Source of the DNA: JAXDAY01 sp034679345
Lineage (GTDB): Bacteria > Eisenbacteria > RBG-16-71-46 > CAIMUX01 > VGJL01
Assembly: GCA_034679345.1 (NCBI GenBank)
Contig: JAXDAY010000019.1
Location: 1 to 64,000 of the forward strand
Direction of reading: 5' to 3'
DNA: 64,000 nt
Part shown: piece by piece, positions 1-7,095 of the stretch
How the letters are laid out: each line of letters opens with the position of its first letter
How positions within the stretch are numbered: position 1 is the stretch's first letter
Made by a program: the position numbers and the translations under genes
The notes under the pieces: model-generated
Told to the model about the DNA's origin: nothing
What the model saw: only the letters and a program-made list of their open reading frames with translations
Databases searched by the model: none

Positions 1-1
1 G

Positions 2-169
2 GGCGCATGCTGTTTCGCGGATGACTCGTGCGTTGTGACTGAGCGTGAAGATTGCGCGTCGCAGGGCGGGACGTACCTCGGCGACGACACCGACTGCGAC
101 CCGAATCCGTGCGTGCCAACCACGACCGAGAAAACGACCTGGGGCAGGATACGGGCGGGGTATCGGTGA
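2..169 (+). CDS. C-terminal fragment of a secreted Cys-rich protein (5' end outside window)
   Basis: An open frame runs in from the window edge and stops at TGA 167-169, giving 55 residues. It holds one Cys-rich module (GACC...C...C...PNPC) and ends with KTTWGRIRAGYR. Both the module and the tail are nearly identical, in DNA and protein, to the end of the next gene (1321-1485), so the two are tandem paralogs, and the missing upstream part is probably also a right-handed beta-helix. The stop codon overlaps the next start (TGATG), so the two are probably translated together. Function unknown; presumably an exported surface protein. Confidence 0.75.
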   Translation, partial: GACCFADDSCVVTEREDCASQGGTYLGDDTDCDPNPCVPTTTEKTTWGRIRAGYR

Positions 170-1485
170 TGACATCCACGAAAGCTCGTCAGGTCCTTCT
201 GCTCGTCTGGCCGCTGCTCACCGTTGGACTGGCAGCGGGGCCAGCAGGAGCCGCGACGATTCATGTTCCCAGCGATGTTCCGACCATCCAGGCTGCAATC
301 AACCTTGCTGCCCCTGGAGACGACGTCCTCGTTGCGCCTGGGACCTACTTCGAACACGACATCACCATGAAAGGAGGAGTGTGGCTTCACAGCGAACTGG
401 GTCCGGATGTGACAACTGTCGATGCTGCAGGGTTGGGCAGGGGCTTCAACTGCCTTGACATAACGCAGCGAGCTACGATCGAGGGGCTCACGGTTGTGAA
501 TGGACAGGCTGTGGTGGGGGGCGGCATGGCGTGCATTCGATCGCATGTGGCGATTCGCCGCTGCATCGTTCTTGGATGTGGGGCAGAGGGTTTTGGGGGC
601 GGGATCTACGGCGAGGAGTCGCGACTGTCCATCGACGGCTCCTCGATAGGTGGCTGTCAGGCAGGGGCCGGAGGTGGAGTCTATGCTCGTCCTGCGATGA
701 TCACGATCGAAGACTGCCGTGTGATCGAGAATGCTGCCTATGCAAGTGGGGGAGGGGTCTTTGCGGGAGGTCCGGAAGTCCGGATTCGAACGTCCGTGAT
801 TACCAGCAACGATTCTGGAGGCGCGGGTGGAGGGATTGCATGCGTTGTTTGCTCCTCCCTCTCGATCGTTGGATCTGCAATCAGTGGCAACTGGGCCGGC
901 GAGTGGGGAGGGGGCTCAGGCATTCACGTCGCCTATGCCACAGGGGAGATTGCGGAGTGCACAGTTGTGCGCAACAGTGGATTTGGACCGGAGGATCCAA
1001 GTATTGGCTTTCTCGAGGAATGCCAGGTCGACATCATGCGGACGATCATCGCGTTCAATCGGGGCAGTGCTCTCTCTTGCGATATCTCGCAGATCTCGCT
1101 GCGATGTTGCGATTCGCATGGGAACACCGGAGGTGATCATCTCTGTGGCACCGATCTCGGCGGCAACTTCTCCGCTGATCCGCTCTTCTGCGATGCCGCG
1201 AACGGGGACTACACGCTCGACTGGGCATCGCCCTGCCTCCCCGGGAATCACCCAAATGGCATTGACTGCGGCTTGATCGGTGCGCTCGGTGCCGGCTGCG
1301 GGACGCCACCGGTGACGGGGGCGTGCTGCTTAGCGGATGACTCGTGCGTTGTCGCGGAGCCCCAAGACTGCGCGTCGCAAGGCGGGTCGTACCTGGGGGA
1401 TGGCACGGACTGCGAACCGAACCCGTGCATCCCCACGGCGAGCCAGAAGACGACCTGGGGCAAGATTCGAGCGGGGTATCGCTGA
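169..1485 (+). CDS. Secreted right-handed beta-helix (pectate-lyase-fold) protein with Cys-rich module and TTWG...YR tail
   Basis: 438 residues. The ATG at 169 was chosen because it begins a signal peptide (MTSTKARQVLLLVWPLL, cleavage near AGA-A) and overlaps the preceding stop by one base. The mature N-terminus has the VPSDVPTIQAAINLA entry motif of parallel beta-helix proteins. It is followed by many Gly-rich rungs with GGG and C-x-I patterns to about residue 360, then 'NFSADPLFCDAANGDYTL', a typical closing rung. One GACC...PNPC module follows at about 385-425, and the last 12 residues are KTTWGKIRAGYR. No polysaccharide-lyase catalytic residues can be assigned, so a surface or adhesive role is as likely as an enzyme. 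Confidence 0.85.
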   Translation: MTSTKARQVLLLVWPLLTVGLAAGPAGAATIHVPSDVPTIQAAINLAAPGDDVLVAPGTYFEHDITMKGGVWLHSELGPDVTTVDAAGLGRGFNCLDITQRATIEGLTVVNGQAVVGGGMACIRSHVAIRRCIVLGCGAEGFGGGIYGEESRLSIDGSSIGGCQAGAGGGVYARPAMITIEDCRVIENAAYASGGGVFAGGPEVRIRTSVITSNDSGGAGGGIACVVCSSLSIVGSAISGNWAGEWGGGSGIHVAYATGEIAECTVVRNSGFGPEDPSIGFLEECQVDIMRTIIAFNRGSALSCDISQISLRCCDSHGNTGGDHLCGTDLGGNFSADPLFCDAANGDYTLDWASPCLPGNHPNGIDCGLIGALGAGCGTPPVTGACCLADDSCVVAEPQDCASQGGSYLGDGTDCEPNPCIPTASQKTTWGKIRAGYR

Positions 1486-1535
1486 CAGCGCACGTGAATC
1501 GCCGCGTCCACCGCCAGGCATGATCTCACTTCCCC

Positions 1536-1565
1536 TTACAGGAAGAACCTCATACCCGTTATAAT
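1536..1565 (+). promoter_or_regulatory. Sigma70-like promoter upstream of the LVIVD gene
   Basis: A perfect TATAAT lies at 1560-1565, with TTACAG at 1536-1541 and an 18-bp spacer. It sits about 50 bp before the GTG start at 1618 in the gap after the beta-helix genes. The match is by eye only. Confidence 0.5.
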
Positions 1566-1617
1566 CGCGCAGCTAGGATGCCACCCATGCGGACTCGAGG
1601 GAACGGAGGGACGAACC

Positions 1618-4050
1618 GTGAGATTCCGCGCCTTGGTCGTATGCCTTGCTCTGCTCGGAGAAGCCCTTCTGCCAGGTCACAGCCGTGCTGATTGCGTCGA
1701 CTATAGCGACTACCTCCATTGGACTGGGTGCATCTCCGATCACTACTGCACTTCGGTCGCGCTAACCGGGCAATATGCATACACCGGCCCATCGCTGTCG
1801 GTGATCGATCTGTCCGACCCCAGTAGGCCACGCGAGATCACTGAGGTTGGTGGAGTCCAGGCCTCCGACATGAAGATGGTCGGGTCACTCATGTATGTTG
1901 CAGGCGGTGAGTACCTTCACATCCTCGACATCATGGACGCCGAGAACCCGCACGTAGTGTCGAGCACTGGAACCGGGGGGCCCGCGCTTGGGGTTGATGT
2001 TGTCGGTGAGTACGCTTACGTAGCATGTGGTGCTCTCGGTCTGCGAATCGCATATGTGGGGGATCCTGAATCACCCTACTTCATTGGGACAGCCAGCACG
2101 ACTTCCGCTCTTAGAGTCGCTGTTGCGGATGCGTACGCATATGTCGCCGATGGAAGCAGCGGCCTGCGCATCATTGACATTTCAATGCCGACGGCTCCCT
2201 TCATCGTGGTGACCATTCCATCCGATTCATGGGTACGAGATGTCGCGCTGGGTGATCACATTGCAGTCATCGCCGAGAGCGACAGCGGCCTTCGCGTATT
2301 CGACATCCATGATCCGCGCCATCCCTTTGAGATCGGGACGTTTGGAGCAATCGGACCGAATCGTGTCCGCTTGACCGGAAGCACTGCCTACTTGACCGCC
2401 GGGAGTGCCTTCTGTGTCCTCGACCTAACCGATCCAACTCAGCCGGTGTCCTTGGGCAGGATGAAGCTGACGGCGACCATTAACGGGATCCCCGACCTCG
2501 CCGAAGAAGGGGGGATGGTCTGTCTGGCTAACGACAACTTCGGGTTCCACGTGATCGACGCATCGAACGGTGTCCCTGCGCAATCCGATTATCAGATCCT
2601 GTTGCCTAGAACTGCCTGGGACATCGCCTCGCAAGGGCAACTTGCCTATCTGGCGTGCTTCACGGAGTTGTGCATGGTGGATCTCTCCGATCCATCGAGC
2701 ATGCGCATAGTCGGCGGCCTGGACATTCCCGATGGAGCGGAGAAGATCGCGGTCTCCGGTCACCTGGCGTGCCTGGCCTCTCGGTATTCTCAGCTTTACA
2801 CAATCGATGTAGCAGACCCCACCCAGCCGGTGTTCCTGAGCAACCTCGACCTGCCGTGTGCGACGAATGATGTGGCCCTGAGAGATGGAATCGCGTACGT
2901 GACCGGAGAGGACTACGAGTATGAAACCGGTTGCCTGACAATCGTCGACTTACGGGATCCTGCGAATCCTGTGGTGTTGTCGATTCTTCCGACTCCTGGG
3001 CCCCTTCATGGGATCGCGCTGCAGGGTCCTTACGCCATCGCGATGGACTATGGAGCGGGGGTTGATGTCGTTGACATCTCGGATCCGACGATGCCTGTCA
3101 TGGTTGGGAGCGGCACGAGGCTCATATTCGGCATCGATGTGATCGCGAACGGACCATTCGCCTACGCTGCTGACTGGCTCTGGGACCTCAGAGTAATCGA
3201 CATCAGTGATCCAACACAGCCAGCCGTCATCGGTGGCCTCGACGAGGGTTTCGTCGGGACGTCGGGAATTACCATGGCTGACGGAATCGTTTATCTCGCG
3301 AGGGATCTGCATGACATCGAGGTCGTCGACGTGGGCGACCCGCTAAACCCGCAGGTTCTCGGGAACATACAAGCTCTCGGATCCTATGTCTGGGGCGTCA
3401 CAGTTGTGGATGACAGACTCTACTTCCTGAGCGATGGCCGTCTCGAATCCACCCCTCTTCAGTGTCCTGAGGACCCCACGGCCATTGCGCTGTCGAATCT
3501 CACAGGTACTCCTGAAGCTCTGGGCGTTCGTCTGCGATGGAGCGTCAGTTCGGACGCGCACTACCTTGGATTCGTCGTCCTGCGGGACGATAGAACCGGC
3601 GATGGGCCTGTGGCGCTGAACGAAGCGAGCCCGGTCGGTGGTGATGGGCCGTATGAGTATCTCGACGAGGCGGTAGTCCCAGGAACGAGCTACGAGTACG
3701 AGATCGCCGGCCGCCGTCTCGACGGCGGAAGGGACATCTTGGGTCCTCTTCGGGTCAGAGCCGTGGAAGCCCCCAGGATGATGCTTCATCCGCCCTACCC
3801 CAGTCCCGCCACGGCGTCGATGGCTCTCCGGTTTACCCTGCCCACGGTGAGGGACGTCAGGATCACCCTGTTCGACGTGAGTGGCAGGATGGTCCGCGCA
3901 TGGCTGCTGAATGATCTGCCAGCCGGAGAGAACGAGGTGATATGGGATGGGCGTGACGAGAACGGTCGGCAGGTGGCGGCGGGGATCTACATGGCGCGAG
4001 TCGCAACAGCAGCGGGGAAAGAGACCGCGAGTGTCGTGATTGTGAAGTGA
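1618..4050 (+). CDS. Secreted LVIVD-repeat beta-propeller protein with FlgD-like C-terminal sorting domain
   Basis: 810 residues. The GTG start at 1618 follows a GGAGGG ribosome site and opens a signal peptide ending near SRA-D. About 13 repeats of roughly 42 residues follow, each with the pattern 'AYVA...GL.I.D.SDP..P', the LVIVD family that forms beta-propellers. After about residue 625 come a fibronectin-like segment and an FlgD-Ig-like domain (PYPSPATASMALRFTLP ... GIYMARVATAAG ... VVIVK) typical of T9SS type A cargo. It is probably exported to the cell surface. LVIVD proteins have no agreed biochemical role. A second propeller at 10257-12161 has the same number of repeats but no sorting domain. 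Confidence 0.88.
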   Translation: MRFRALVVCLALLGEALLPGHSRADCVDYSDYLHWTGCISDHYCTSVALTGQYAYTGPSLSVIDLSDPSRPREITEVGGVQASDMKMVGSLMYVAGGEYLHILDIMDAENPHVVSSTGTGGPALGVDVVGEYAYVACGALGLRIAYVGDPESPYFIGTASTTSALRVAVADAYAYVADGSSGLRIIDISMPTAPFIVVTIPSDSWVRDVALGDHIAVIAESDSGLRVFDIHDPRHPFEIGTFGAIGPNRVRLTGSTAYLTAGSAFCVLDLTDPTQPVSLGRMKLTATINGIPDLAEEGGMVCLANDNFGFHVIDASNGVPAQSDYQILLPRTAWDIASQGQLAYLACFTELCMVDLSDPSSMRIVGGLDIPDGAEKIAVSGHLACLASRYSQLYTIDVADPTQPVFLSNLDLPCATNDVALRDGIAYVTGEDYEYETGCLTIVDLRDPANPVVLSILPTPGPLHGIALQGPYAIAMDYGAGVDVVDISDPTMPVMVGSGTRLIFGIDVIANGPFAYAADWLWDLRVIDISDPTQPAVIGGLDEGFVGTSGITMADGIVYLARDLHDIEVVDVGDPLNPQVLGNIQALGSYVWGVTVVDDRLYFLSDGRLESTPLQCPEDPTAIALSNLTGTPEALGVRLRWSVSSDAHYLGFVVLRDDRTGDGPVALNEASPVGGDGPYEYLDEAVVPGTSYEYEIAGRRLDGGRDILGPLRVRAVEAPRMMLHPPYPSPATASMALRFTLPTVRDVRITLFDVSGRMVRAWLLNDLPAGENEVIWDGRDENGRQVAAGIYMARVATAAGKETASVVIVK

Positions 4051-4360
4051 GACTTCTGGTCACGGGATCCGTGCGATACAGGGGGGCCGGGAGACGGGTT
4101 GGATAGCCGGTTCTGAGACAGTCCTTGACTCTGCAATCTTCATTAACGAGAAGCTCGGTCATCGCGGATCACTTGCCGCATCTGGGAAATGCGAGGAATC
4201 GACCCGGCCGCAAAGCGGAAGGCGTTGTGCGTGTTGCGAAGGCAGCCCATGACGCCTCGTTCAATTCTGGCCCGCGCGGCCTGACAGGTCGGGCGAACCT
4301 CCGGTAGGTGGGTAGTGGGATGCCAGTAGCGCACGCCCACGACTGCTTCCCGGAGGGAGC
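4051..4360. other. Non-coding stretch after the LVIVD gene
   Basis: About 310 bp with no convincing gene. Short open frames exist on both strands but lack ribosome sites and recognisable protein sequence. A small CACGG-GAT-CCGTG inverted repeat lies near 4062-4074 just after the stop, too short to call a terminator. It leads into the small ORF at 4361. Confidence 0.4.
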
Positions 4361-4555
4361 ATGGAACGCCGAGACGACCCCGATGAGATGACGCCCGAGG
4401 CACAGCTTGCGGAAGTGGCCGCTATCCCCGCCGCAGGCTACGTGCGCCTCACGACCCGCGCGTCCATCGAGAATCCCCTGGGCTCTCCCGCCAGTCCCAT
4501 GTCGGCTGGTTGGCCATATCTAATGGAACGTCAATCAGTTCCGGCTGTTGGGTAG
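4361..4555 (+). CDS. Small ORF, probable remnant of a recombinase-associated cassette
   Basis: 64 residues, ATG preceded by GGAGGGAG with about 4 nt spacing. The N-terminal half (MTPEAQLAEVAAIPAAGYVRL) resembles short proteins that I recall being encoded just ahead of DUF2924/serine-recombinase genes in mobile cassettes; this is memory of the family, not a search result. The expected downstream DUF2924 and recombinase genes are absent, so this is either an orphan remnant or a chance resemblance. The surrounding 4.05-4.69 kb is otherwise empty, which fits a decayed insertion. Confidence 0.4.
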   Translation: MERRDDPDEMTPEAQLAEVAAIPAAGYVRLTTRASIENPLGSPASPMSAGWPYLMERQSVPAVG

Positions 4556-4694
4556 CCCGAGACCCGCGGCAGCCAGGGGGGTCATCCGGAAGGGTTCGCT
4601 CCAGGATGAGCCGATCCGTTCCCGCTCTGCGCTTGAGTAGGGAACCCCCGTAGGAATCCGCGTGGTGCGGGCGCCTGGGGTTCGGGAGACTCAA

Positions 4695-5237
4695 ATGCGA
4701 AGTTTCACTCCGATCGGCCTTCTGTTGCTGGCCAGCCTGGCGTGCAGTGCCTCTAGGTCCCAGGCGGAGATGGTCCTCTCCACTGTCGCGCTGAGCGCGG
4801 GAGGAGGCGTTTCCAGCTCCGCCTCACTCGCGGCACTGGCCGTAGCTGGACAGCCTATCGCCGGCTATGCGAGCAGTGGTTCGCTTTCCATCCATGCCGG
4901 GTTCGTGCCCTGTATCGAAGCCGACGGCGTCTCGAACGTCTCCGATGGGGAACACCCGCCTCTCACGCGGCTGCGGGGCGTTGCCCCAAATCCATTCCAT
5001 TCCAGAACATCGATCGGTTTCGACATCGCAAGATCCAACCACACGACGGTCCGGATCTACGACGTCGCGGGCCGGCTGATCCGGACGCTGCTCGACTCAA
5101 GGCTGGAACCAGGCACATTCAGCGCCGAGTGGGACGGCGTGGGCCCTGACGGCGTTCGCGTAGGGGCAGGAATCTACTACTGCCAGATCCACAGCGGGGG
5201 CGTGCGGGAAACGCAGAAGCTGACCATCATCCGATAG
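4695..5237 (+). CDS. Small secreted protein with FlgD-like C-terminal sorting domain
   Basis: 180 residues. ATG 4695 was chosen over in-frame starts upstream because it is preceded by GGGAG and begins a clear signal peptide (MRSFTPIGLLLLASLACSAS). A short Ser/Gly/Ala-rich mature region follows (about residues 25-75), then a complete FlgD-Ig-like domain (GVAPNPFHSRTSIGFDI ... IYDVAGRLIRTLL ... GIYYCQIHSGG ... KLTIIR). Almost the whole protein is signal plus sorting domain, so the cargo portion is only about 50 residues. Function unknown. It is followed 49 bp later by the tail-collar protein. Confidence 0.82.
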   Translation: MRSFTPIGLLLLASLACSASRSQAEMVLSTVALSAGGGVSSSASLAALAVAGQPIAGYASSGSLSIHAGFVPCIEADGVSNVSDGEHPPLTRLRGVAPNPFHSRTSIGFDIARSNHTTVRIYDVAGRLIRTLLDSRLEPGTFSAEWDGVGPDGVRVGAGIYYCQIHSGGVRETQKLTIIR

Positions 5238-5286
5238 GGCTGGTCCCTTCATGCCCGATGAACCCATCAACTCGAGGAGGTCAACC

Positions 5287-6204
5287 ATGCAGTCATTTGC
5301 TAACTGGCTTACGCGCCTGTTCGTGCTGGTCTGCGCAATCCTGGCGACGAGTCAGACCTCCTGGGGCCTGCCCTCCGAGGTCAGCTACCAGGGACAGCTC
5401 AAGTCCGATGGCGCGCTCTACAACGGCACGGCTAACATGAAGTTCGTGATCCTGGACGGATCCACGAGCCTGTGGTCGAACGACGGCAGCAGCGTGGACG
5501 GTTCGCAGCCCACGAACGCCGTGGCGGTTCCGGTGGACGCCGGCGTGTTCACGGTGCGTCTCGGCGTGCCACCGATGATTCCGCTGACCCCGGCGGTGTT
5601 CGAGGGATCGAGCAATCCCGTCCTTCGCGTCTGGGCGAGCGACGGGGGAGTCTTCGAGCAACTCAGCCCAGACCAACCGCTCAGCAGCGTGCCGTTCGCG
5701 TTTCAGAGCACGAGCGGCGCGGGGATTCCGCCCGGTAGCGTCATGCCCTACATGGGGACGGCGGCCCCTGAAGGATGGCTCCTCTGCGATGGCAGCGAAG
5801 TGTCCCGGACGATGTACCCGCAGCTCTACGCGGTCATCGGAACCGCCAGCGGATCCGGCAACGGCTCCAGCACATTCAACCTGCCCGACCTGCGCGGGAG
5901 ATTCCTGCGCGGCTGGGACCACGGGGCGGGCGTCGACCCGGATGCCGGCGCCCGAACAGCCGCGAAGCCGGGCGGCAATGTGGGCGACAACATCGGTAGC
6001 TTGCAGGTGGATGAGTTCAAGCAGCACGACCACTCGAACGGCAACTTCAACCGCATTCTTCAGTACACCGGCAACAACACCGCTGTCGGCCATGACGAAG
6101 GGTATCAAGAGCCCGACATCATCAATGCGGCGCCGATGACAAGGCCTGGAGGCGCGGAGACCCGGCCGAAGAACCTCTATGTCAACTACATCATCAAGTA
6201 CTGA
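5287..6204 (+). CDS. Secreted protein with phage tail-collar domain
   Basis: 305 residues. ATG 5287 has a strong GAGGAGG site 6 nt upstream and starts a signal peptide (MQSFANWLTRLFVLVCAIL). Residues about 30-140 match the 'YQGQL...G....G...M.F.L' N-terminal region of many surface proteins in this kind of genome. From about residue 148 there is a tail-collar domain: GSVMPYMGTAAPEGWLLCDG, then TFNLPDLRGRFLRGWD. The end (NLYVNYIIKY) matches the collar family. No other phage genes are nearby, so this is a domesticated surface protein rather than prophage. Collar domains trimerise in phage fibres; surface filament or adhesion use is inferred. Confidence 0.83.
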   Translation: MQSFANWLTRLFVLVCAILATSQTSWGLPSEVSYQGQLKSDGALYNGTANMKFVILDGSTSLWSNDGSSVDGSQPTNAVAVPVDAGVFTVRLGVPPMIPLTPAVFEGSSNPVLRVWASDGGVFEQLSPDQPLSSVPFAFQSTSGAGIPPGSVMPYMGTAAPEGWLLCDGSEVSRTMYPQLYAVIGTASGSGNGSSTFNLPDLRGRFLRGWDHGAGVDPDAGARTAAKPGGNVGDNIGSLQVDEFKQHDHSNGNFNRILQYTGNNTAVGHDEGYQEPDIINAAPMTRPGGAETRPKNLYVNYIIKY

Positions 6205-6233
6205 CGATCGGTAACGGGGCTTGACCCCGCGTC

Positions 6234-6279
6234 GAATCGCCCGGCGTGAACCATTCGCGGATCCCTCGCCGGGCGATTC
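6234..6279 (+). terminator. 13-bp inverted repeat after the tail-collar gene
   Basis: GAATCGCCCGGCG (6234-6246) pairs perfectly with 6267-6279 around a 20-nt loop, 30 bp after the stop at 6204. A smaller CGGGG/CCCCG hairpin precedes it. No T-tract follows, so it could be a Rho-type end, an mRNA-stability hairpin or an operator ahead of the sigma-factor gene. Confidence 0.45.
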
Positions 6280-6369
6280 GGCAACGAGTGACCCGACCCA
6301 TCGCGGGGCAGTCTCGGGGTGCGTTCCGTTGCGGCGGATGCGCTACAATCGGGCAATCCTGGAGAGTCT

Positions 6370-7032
6370 ATGGTTCAGGACGACCCGATCACCGACACCT
6401 TCGTTCGTTGGCGCCGTGGAGAACCCGGGGCCCTGGACGCGTTGATGCCGCACGTCTACGACGAGTTGCGGGTCCTGGCCGGCTCGTACATGCGCCGGGA
6501 GCGAGCCGGCCACACGCTGCAACCAACCGCCCTCGTTCATGAGGCCTTCCTGAAGCTGATCCGTCTGCCCGACGGCGCGGTGCAGGATCGTCTCCATTTC
6601 TTCGCCCTTGCGGCCCAGGCCATGCGCCGGATCCTGGCCGACCACGCGCGCCGCTCTCGCGCCGCGAAGCGAGGGGGAGACCGGGACATGGTGCCGGTCG
6701 AAGAGGCGGACGCGGCGGGGCTGATCTATTCGGACCCGGCGGATGGGGTCCCGGCCGACTACCTGGACGCCCTGATCGAGGACCTGGCGCGACTGGATGC
6801 GCGCCAGGCGCAAGTCGTGGAGCTGCGCTTCTTCGGCGGCCTCACGGTGGAGGAGACGGCCGAGGTGCTGGCTGTCTCGCCGGCCACGGTCAAGCGCGAT
6901 TGGCTGGTGGCTCGTGTCTGGCTCCATCGCGAACTGCGGCGGATCGGTCTTCGCGGGGGCTTCGATCTTCCGTCGGCCGGCGGCCGGGGGGCTGACGCCG
7001 ATTCCGCCGATGGAGGTCAGCCGGCGAACTGA
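6370..7032 (+). CDS. ECF-type RNA polymerase sigma factor (TIGR02999-like)
   Basis: 220 residues. ATG 6370 follows GGAG with 5-nt spacing. Region 2 is at about residues 8-85 (GALDALMPHVYDELRVLAG, LQPTALVHEAFLKL, FFALAAQAMRRILADHAR). Region 4 is at about 130-185 (ARLDARQAQVVELRFFGG, TVEETAEVLAVSPATVKRDW). This form, with 'LQPTALVHEAYLRL', is the group usually encoded beside a Ser/Thr kinase, as here (next gene begins about 65 bp downstream). It probably directs RNA polymerase to a small regulon controlled by that kinase. No anti-sigma factor is nearby. A TACAAT hexamer at 6344-6349 may be its promoter. Confidence 0.92.
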   Translation: MVQDDPITDTFVRWRRGEPGALDALMPHVYDELRVLAGSYMRRERAGHTLQPTALVHEAFLKLIRLPDGAVQDRLHFFALAAQAMRRILADHARRSRAAKRGGDRDMVPVEEADAAGLIYSDPADGVPADYLDALIEDLARLDARQAQVVELRFFGGLTVEETAEVLAVSPATVKRDWLVARVWLHRELRRIGLRGGFDLPSAGGRGADADSADGGQPAN

Positions 7033-7095
7033 GCCATCTTGCCGCGCAACCGCGCTCCCGGGACGGCCGGCCGCGACCCACAGAGGAGGATTCCA

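Noticed and set aside
1530..1546. CTTCC-N7-GGAAG inverted repeat near the promoter of the LVIVD gene
   Set aside because: Five-bp arms are expected by chance in this composition; not strong enough for an operator call.
5287..6204. Prophage indication from the tail-collar domain
   Set aside because: Only one phage-like domain, with a Sec signal peptide, and no other phage genes within the window.
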